Shown here in pieces: positions 57,881 through 64,000 of a DNA stretch of 64,000 nucleotides. The number at the start of each line of letters is the position of its first letter. Position 1 is the first letter of the stretch. The stretch comes from Pyrenula massariospora (taxonomy: Eukaryota > Ascomycota > Eurotiomycetes > Pyrenulales > Pyrenulaceae): positions 806,001-870,000 of the forward strand of contig JAGFMI010000005.1 in the NCBI GenBank assembly GCA_021030905.1, given 5' to 3'. Both the position numbers and the translations under genes were made by a program. Under the pieces are notes generated by a model. It saw nothing but the letters and a program-made list of their open reading frames with translations, searched no databases and was not told where the DNA came from.

Positions 57881-58150
57881 GACAGCAATTGGCGTTTCCC
57901 TTTTCGTTATGCAATATTTGATAAAGAATTTGTAGATGTGATGACATACCTGGTGTATGCAAGACCTACATACAATTTCGTACTAGTCTTTGAAATCTTA
58001 CCATTTGTCGTACAATTTCAGACGCGTGGAAATGGAAATATATGCCATAAATGTCGTTATATCAAAGAGTAGGCTATTCTTTCAGGAACGGCGATTAACT
58101 GCCTGAAATAAAGAAGTCTTAAAGTAACGCCGATTAAAAATTAACCACAT
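57881..58150. other. short convergent gap
   Basis: AT-rich 3' region between the hydrolase and the PKS. No gene. Confidence 0.4.
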
Positions 58151-61100
58151 CTAATTCATAAGTTGTCCATGCTCATCTAGACATTCATCGCAAAGCGAAA
58201 GTCTTTGGTTCTGTGAAACTTGGTTTAGTATCGACATGTAACTTTCCATGACAGTCTGAACATCATCCGGACCGTAGATGGAAGTTTGTAGCTTGAAAGT
58301 AATCAAGGGATCTTTGGTTGGATCGTCTGACATCTCTAGGGTAATATCGTACGGCGTGCGCGAACGTGAGGCCAGAACGCCCGCCATGTGCGCACCGCCG
58401 ATGCTGCCGCTCTCAGCTTGACCTTGCTTGTAATCGAATACTGCTTGGAACAACGGCGCATGTGCTGTGGTGTTTTTGATCCCCAGATGCTCCAGAATAA
58501 TATGATTCGGTACCCGAGAATGAAGCAAAGCGTTGCGCATTTGATCCTTTGTCTTGGAAAGGGCCTCCCCAAAAGTGTCGTCCACTGGGTAAGTAAGGCG
58601 AAGCGGAAGCATGTTCAAGAAGAAGCCCATAGTGTTCAAATCGTCGAGATCGGGTCGATTTGCATCCGCCACGCCAACGGCAATATCATTGCTTCTAGTC
58701 AGCCGCCCTAGTAAGACATAGTATGCAGTAAGGTAGAATTGCATGGGAGTGGCTTTCCACCTGCGACTTGCTTCCCTGATGCGAGATGCAGAGATCGAGC
58801 TTAGACGCGATTTCATCACGTGTTGATCCCATGTCGGAGGGTTTCTGGCTCGAGCTTGTGGTAGCGACATGACCGGCAGAACCGATGGGGGTATCTTGTG
58901 TAATGACTTCCAAAAGGCAAGATCTTTGTCCATACGACCGTGCTCATAGTTCATCCGTTGTCGGGCGGCGAAGTCGGCGTATTGAGGAGCAGTCGAAAGC
59001 TCTTTACCGTCATAGATCTGCGTGAGTTCGACGAAAAGGCGCTCGTAGGTCCACCCATCGCAAACAAGTTGATTGTAAGCAATGATAAAGATGTGTTCGT
59101 CTGGTGCCCAGTAAAAGTCTACGACCTTTAGGGTTTCTCCTCCAGCAAGGTCGTAGCTTTGACGGTCAACGTCGTTGAATCCTTCTTCGGCGGCCGGTTG
59201 ATTCGCTACGGGGATGGCTTGAAACTGTATCCTTGGTACCTTCATAATCACCTGCATCGGCTGACTTGAATTACCCTTGGTATTAGGAAAGCAGGTGCGG
59301 AAAATCTCGTGTCGCTTGAACAATATTCGGAAGGATTGTGAGAGGCGCTCTAGGTCCATGTAGCCTTTCATGTACATCCCGATAGTCGAGTTGAATTTCG
59401 TCGGATCATGGGCGTGCTCCTGAAGCTTCCACGAATGCTCTTGATTAAGAGACATCTTGACTTTGCGCTGGAATTTCATCTCCCCGTTAAGTTTAGTCCC
59501 CCCATTTACCTGAGTCTCTCCATTTGCCTTAGTCTCTCCATTCACCTTAATCTCTCCATTCATGCTCTTGACTCCATTGACCTTGATCTCTCCATTCATT
59601 TTGGTCTCTCCATTCATCATAGGCTCTCCACTCATCTTGATCTGTCCGTTCATCTTGGCGTCTCCGTTCAGCTCCACATAATGTGACGCAGGTGACGTCT
59701 CTGGGATAGCGCCGTTAGCATCGAGAGCTGTCTTTGGTTCGTCATCTGCAGGAGCCGTTGCTTGGATCAAGGGTATAGCGCTGGGAAGTAATCGCTCGGA
59801 AGCTTCTTCGGCTAGATCAGTGATGGATGCTCCACCCAGAATCTTCAGTAGCGGGAGTTCAAGACTGAGATTCTTTGAGAACCTGCATAGTGTCAGATAA
59901 CGGCGGCACAAGGCGACAAATCACGAAGGACTTACCAAGTTCCGATCGTCACAGCACTCAGAGAATCGACCCCTTGGTCGATGAGAGGAGTCTCGAGGTT
60001 GATGATGTCTTCGTGGGGGATTTGTAACGTTGTCCGTAGCTTTTCGGCTAGTCCATCTACATATGTCATCAGTATAATGTACAAGAGTTGCACTGGATAA
60101 GAACACCATACCGGTAACAATTTGGCGGACTTCGTCAATGGTTGTGGCTTTCAGTAATCGCTCCTTGACCGACTCTAGGGCATTCCCACCACCACCGACC
60201 TTGTCTCGTAGCTCTGACAAGATGAAGTGACCCAACCGTGGATCTTCAAAATGAGGAATGAGCTCCTTGTTCTTGGGATCGAGGAATCGCATGCCAGTAA
60301 TGACTTCCACATCATCCGTCGTATCCGGTCGGCCAGAAACAACGGCCTCGGCAAAAAGTGCATGAAGCTCTTGTTCCGACACTTTGTCGAACTTGAAACT
60401 AATCATTTCGTATTCCTCGTCTCTTCCTTGCCTGACAATGTAGCCAACGCCCCAAATAGCACCCATATCGATGGTCGATCCCGCCAATCCGCGTGTCTTC
60501 CTTTGTTGGGCAAGGCTGTGGGTGTAGGCATTTGCTGCGCTATAGGCGCTCTGGCCCGGGTTTCCGCAGACCATGACAAACGAGGAGAACATCACAAAGA
60601 ACTCCAGAGCATGCGCGGGTTCGTTCAGTCGCTCGTTCAACAAGCGAGCCCCTTTGACCTTTGGCTCAAGCACCGCCTGCATTTGCTCGTAATCCATGTT
60701 CTTAAGAAGGACATCCTTGAGACTGCGTAGAGAATTAGTCTAATGGCATGTTGACCGTTAAAATAAGGCCTACACAAGAGGTCCGAAAGCAACTCCTCCT
60801 ATATCTGGCATTGATTCACGAATCTTGGCCAAGCCTGCGTCAAGTGACTGCTCGTCTGCAACGTCCCTAAAGTCTGGTGTAAGTAGAATGAAATGGGGGC
60901 TTTAGGATCTTTAGAACCTACATCGGTAGCACCAGCACGTTACCACCCAACTTGGACATTTCGTCAATCCACCTGGGGTCAACCTGGGGATTTCGACTAG
61001 AAAGCACAATATGCTGCGCACCATGTCCAATCATCCAACCACAGATAGAACGGCCGAGATCACCGGTGAGACCGACCAACAAGTACGTCTTGCTATGCGA

Positions 61101-64000
61101 GAAAAGCCTTCCAGAATCGATAGGGTGCACTCGGGCAGAGACCACGTCGTTTGCCTTCCAATCGACCACGGTCGAAAAATCGATACGGCGTTTCAGTGTG
61201 ACCAATTCTTGTACAGGCGTTGCTGGAGCTTCTACGCCGGCGGAAACATTAGTTGCGGCCTTGACTGCTTCTCTCAGCATCTGCAGCGCGGCACCGGCTT
61301 CTTCGGTCCATATCGATGCCTCCATTTGTGCCAAATGCTCTGGCTGATATACTGGACAACTTTGTGCAAAGCGCTTCGACAGAGCTTGACCCATACTGAC
61401 GGGACTTCGGTCAACGGAAAAGTTATAAAAAGCGTGCACATTTGCCGGCAGCACCTTGGCAAGTGTGCGTTGCGTCTCCCTTTCATGCAACTGTACCCAC
61501 AACTCGCCATGCGCATCCGATGGGGGCTGGATAGACGCAAATACGACGTGCACTCCCTTGATTCTTGCTCTGCGGGCAATGTTTCTGGCGTAAATTTGCG
61601 GGGGCATGTAGATGAGAATCTTTGACCTAGGAGCAGCATCTGCTATCATAGTCTGTGCCAAGAGATCCGATGCGATTGAAAGCAAGGTGCCAGGCTCGAG
61701 ACTGTCGAGATCTGACAAGGGGACGACGTGGTTGGGTGAAGCCTCGACAAAAGAACAATTCTCTTTCGAGAGGGCTACAACAGTACGACACTGTTCTGCA
61801 GCTTCTCCCTGTACGAGATTGAAGTATCCTAAGTTGCTGACACGTACAGCCCTCCCAAGGGAATGATGGACCCGTATCGCAATCGAGGGAGAGCTAGAAC
61901 CCTTGTCAGGGGTATAGACTTCGTTGGACTGCAGATACGCGCCATCATCGGTCTGGCAAAGAACGACGGGAGATATTGCCGGATTCGTGTCAACCAGAAT
62001 CTCTCTACGCCTGGAGTTCAGACGGTTGTTTTTAAGTTTATCAGGTTTGAGGCGCGGGATGAGAGCGCGATTATTTGAGATGAAAATTTCGGGCTCTGCA
62101 GACCATAGCATTCTGGCATCTTGCCAGTCGGATCCGTCTTCGAGGCGTAGAAGGTGTTCTGACAGAGACTCAGTGTCCAGTTTTGTGGCATCGTCGATGT
62201 CCACTACTTGGATGTGGACGTCAACATATTCTAGCCGTAATGTCCGCAGAAGACCAATAGTCATTGCTTGATACGGATGGTCAATCCATGCGTTCTCGGT
62301 CACCCAGAGCATATGTTTAGCAAGGTCGCAGAGCCTTTTCATGGCTTCGAACTTGTCTCTGTTCATCTCGTAGAACAACTCATCTTCCAGCTCCGAGAGT
62401 ATCAAGAAAGTAGATTTGGGCTCAATGGTCAATGTGTCCACATCCTGTAGCCGTTTGACAATGTTGAACTGGCGGTTTTTTAAATGCTGTTGCATCGCAT
62501 CCAAGATCTTCAAAGTTTTTGGTGAACCACCGCCGACTACCACGATCGGCGGGCTTGAGTCCTTGGGAGGGGCGGAGAGCGGTCGAGATAGTCTTGACAT
62601 CTTATCGTTTACAGCCTCTGACCGAAAGACCGACGTGGGGAATATGTGGCCTTCTTCATCCTCGAATCGGCTGGCAACACCGGAGAACCCTACTCGCTTA
62701 AGAATTGCATCCCATTTTTTGATTGATACGTATGGCTCGGTGACCCGGCCCTCATCGACTCCAGCCCACCAATCGGCGAAGAGCCCAAATATGAATCCAA
62801 TACGAGAATGTCGATTGCAGGTTAGTTCGACGACAACTAGCTGACCACCGGGCTTCAAGAGAGTCCTCACGTTGGCCATTGTCTCTTCCAACTTTGGAGT
62901 GGCGTGGAGAACGTTCGAAGCAACAATCATGTCGTAGGAATGTGGTTTGTATCCTTGTTCTTCAGGGCTGCGTCTCACATCGAGAGCTCGAAATTCCATC
63001 CGATCTTCAAAAGGCGCAAAGGTTTCAAGAGCTTTTTCGAAAAAGCTTGTTGAGATATCCGTGAATGTATAGCTGTTGAAAGCCGGCGGGTCTGTCCCAA
63101 GAATATATCTGGTTGCTCCTCCGGTGCCAGCTCCTGAAGAAAGACTGTTAGTAATACAAGAAATTAAGAACAATATCCTTACCAAGTTCTAGAATATCCA
63201 TGTTCTGATGACGATGGGTAATTGGCGCAATTGCATCTTGCATGTAGTAGTACGCAGGGCCAAAGCCGGAGTTGCTCCCGTAGAACTCGGTCAGTAGGCC
63301 GTCATGGTCCATTAGTTCGAATGCATTCCTGCCGTCCTGAAAGACATCCAGGAGACCCTCGCCGACCCTCTGAATCAATCTTACGTGTGCGTTTTGGACG
63401 TGCCTAACACTGGTCAGCACAATGAATGTCATTCCCAACATAAGAGGGTCACTTACTTCGCAACAAGCCCCTCAATATCCGCCTTTTGGTCGGCTTCCCA
63501 AGCCGTGTTGTAAAACAGGTTTTGACCTTGTTGAGCTTCGTCAATTTTGTGCTCGAACCACTGTATTTGCTTTTTATGATGAGGCGCAAGTTGAAGCCAG
63601 TTTGCGGCCGAAAAGCTACCAAGGAAGGATTTGATATAAAAGTAGACAATGCGCTCCATAGCAGCCGCCACTTCTTTGTCATAGTCATTCGGCGCGTACC
63701 TAGGTTTGTTGAGAAGTTCTTCCGGCACAAGTTGGTCCCAATCCCACTTAGCAAACATCACATGATCATTGGCAGGGGCTGCCGCTGAGGCCGCCTTAGT
63801 GGTTATATCCTCGATTTGAAATAGGACATGCTTGTCTCGGGGGTCGAAAACTGCAATATCACCGCTGATGGAGCTCATTTGACTGGCTGTACCAGACACA
63901 TTGTAATGAACTTCTTCGCAAGACTGTTCGACTTGGCCACAGAGCCAAGGGTTTATCGCAATTCGGCCAATGGAAGTGGGCACGAGGAGAGACCGCATCA
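58151..64000 (-). CDS. highly reducing polyketide synthase with C-terminal condensation domain (partial, 5' end off the window)
   Basis: This is a multidomain PKS; about 1844 residues are visible, starting inside the DH domain. The order is: DH end (RSLLVPTSIGRIAINP); C-methyltransferase with MDILELGAGTGGATRYIL; a region where the ER should be but without an NADPH glycine loop; KR with YLLVGLTGDLGRSICGWMI and FSSFVMVCGNPGQSAYSAANAY; ACP with GVDSL; an 11-unit hexapeptide linker; then a condensation domain with RHEIFRTCF, YADFA and MGFFLNMLPLRL, after which the gene ends. There is no adenylation domain, the layout known from LovB. The C-domain HHxxxDG motif reads YNQLVCDG. Six introns: 63404-63456, 63134-63182, 60867-60921, 60723-60773, 60057-60111, 59883-59935. 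KS and AT lie beyond 64000. Confidence 0.93.
59471..59668 (-). repeat. 11 x 18-bp minisatellite encoding the ACP-C linker
   Basis: Eleven consecutive 18-bp units encode variants of the hexapeptide NGExK(M/V), for example NGETKM, NGEIKV and NGETKA. The span is exactly 198 bp and stays in frame. It lies between the ACP with its following Ala/Pro stretch and the start of the condensation domain. Confidence 0.93.

Overview
This window is nuclear DNA of a filamentous ascomycete (Pezizomycotina). The evidence is the gene content together with the gene structure. Introns are short (about 45-70 nt) with GT..AG ends and CTRAY-like branch points. The genes include fungus-specific families such as Kre9/Knh1, Zn(2)Cys(6) regulators, GH47 mannosidase, FSH1 hydrolases and a reducing polyketide synthase. 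I cannot fix the class from sequence alone. Many start codons and short exons below were set by joining reading frames across introns, so they differ from the longest open frames.

Left part, about 0.2-35.4 kb, is mostly ordinary single-copy genes. In order they are: ATP23 protease (-), glutamate 5-kinase (+), Kre9/Knh1 wall protein (-), SRP receptor beta (+), cystathionine beta-synthase (-), a cytochrome P450 (-), a Zn(2)Cys(6) regulator (-), a 1305-residue MIT-domain protein (-), Mediator subunit MED20 (-), an unrecognised Gly/Arg-tailed protein (-), an orphan pair of 3' exons (+), a tRNA-Arg(UCU) copy with an unpaired T-stem, a perfect 37-bp inverted repeat, a small cysteine-containing membrane-tailed protein (+), a GH47 alpha-1,2-mannosidase (+), a FAD/NADPH reductase lacking a flavodoxin domain (+) and an LPA acyltransferase (+).

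Middle part, about 35.4-47.4 kb, is gene-poor and reads like a graveyard of host genes. It holds a CorA-like gene with an in-frame stop, a C-terminal scrap of histidyl-tRNA synthetase and a GH16 glucanase-like gene spread over three frames. Most of the rest shows nothing recognisable.

Right part, 47.4-64.0 kb, is the left side of a secondary-metabolite cluster that runs off the right edge. It contains a Zn(2)Cys(6) regulator (+), an NTF2/SnoaL-like protein (+), a SAM methyltransferase (-), a P450 (-), a 2-oxoglutarate/Fe(II) dioxygenase (-), an FSH1/LovG-type hydrolase (+) and a highly reducing PKS (-). The visible PKS order is DH(end)-MT-degenerate ER-KR-ACP-condensation domain, the same end layout as the lovastatin nonaketide synthase LovB (PKS plus a terminal C domain with no adenylation domain). 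The inferred logic is: the PKS builds a methylated chain, probably with a separate enoyl reductase lying outside the window; the hydrolase releases it; P450, dioxygenase and methyltransferase decorate it; the regulator drives the set. The three minus-strand tailoring genes share a motif, CSGAGGRGGT, in the same orientation about 94-118 nt upstream of their start codons.

The most unusual points are an 11 x 18-bp minisatellite that encodes the ACP-to-C linker of the PKS, loss of both catalytic histidines in that C domain, the shared promoter motif, the perfect hairpin at 26.1 kb, and a recurrent switch from C-rich to G-rich sense strand within five left-part genes and the cluster methyltransferase.
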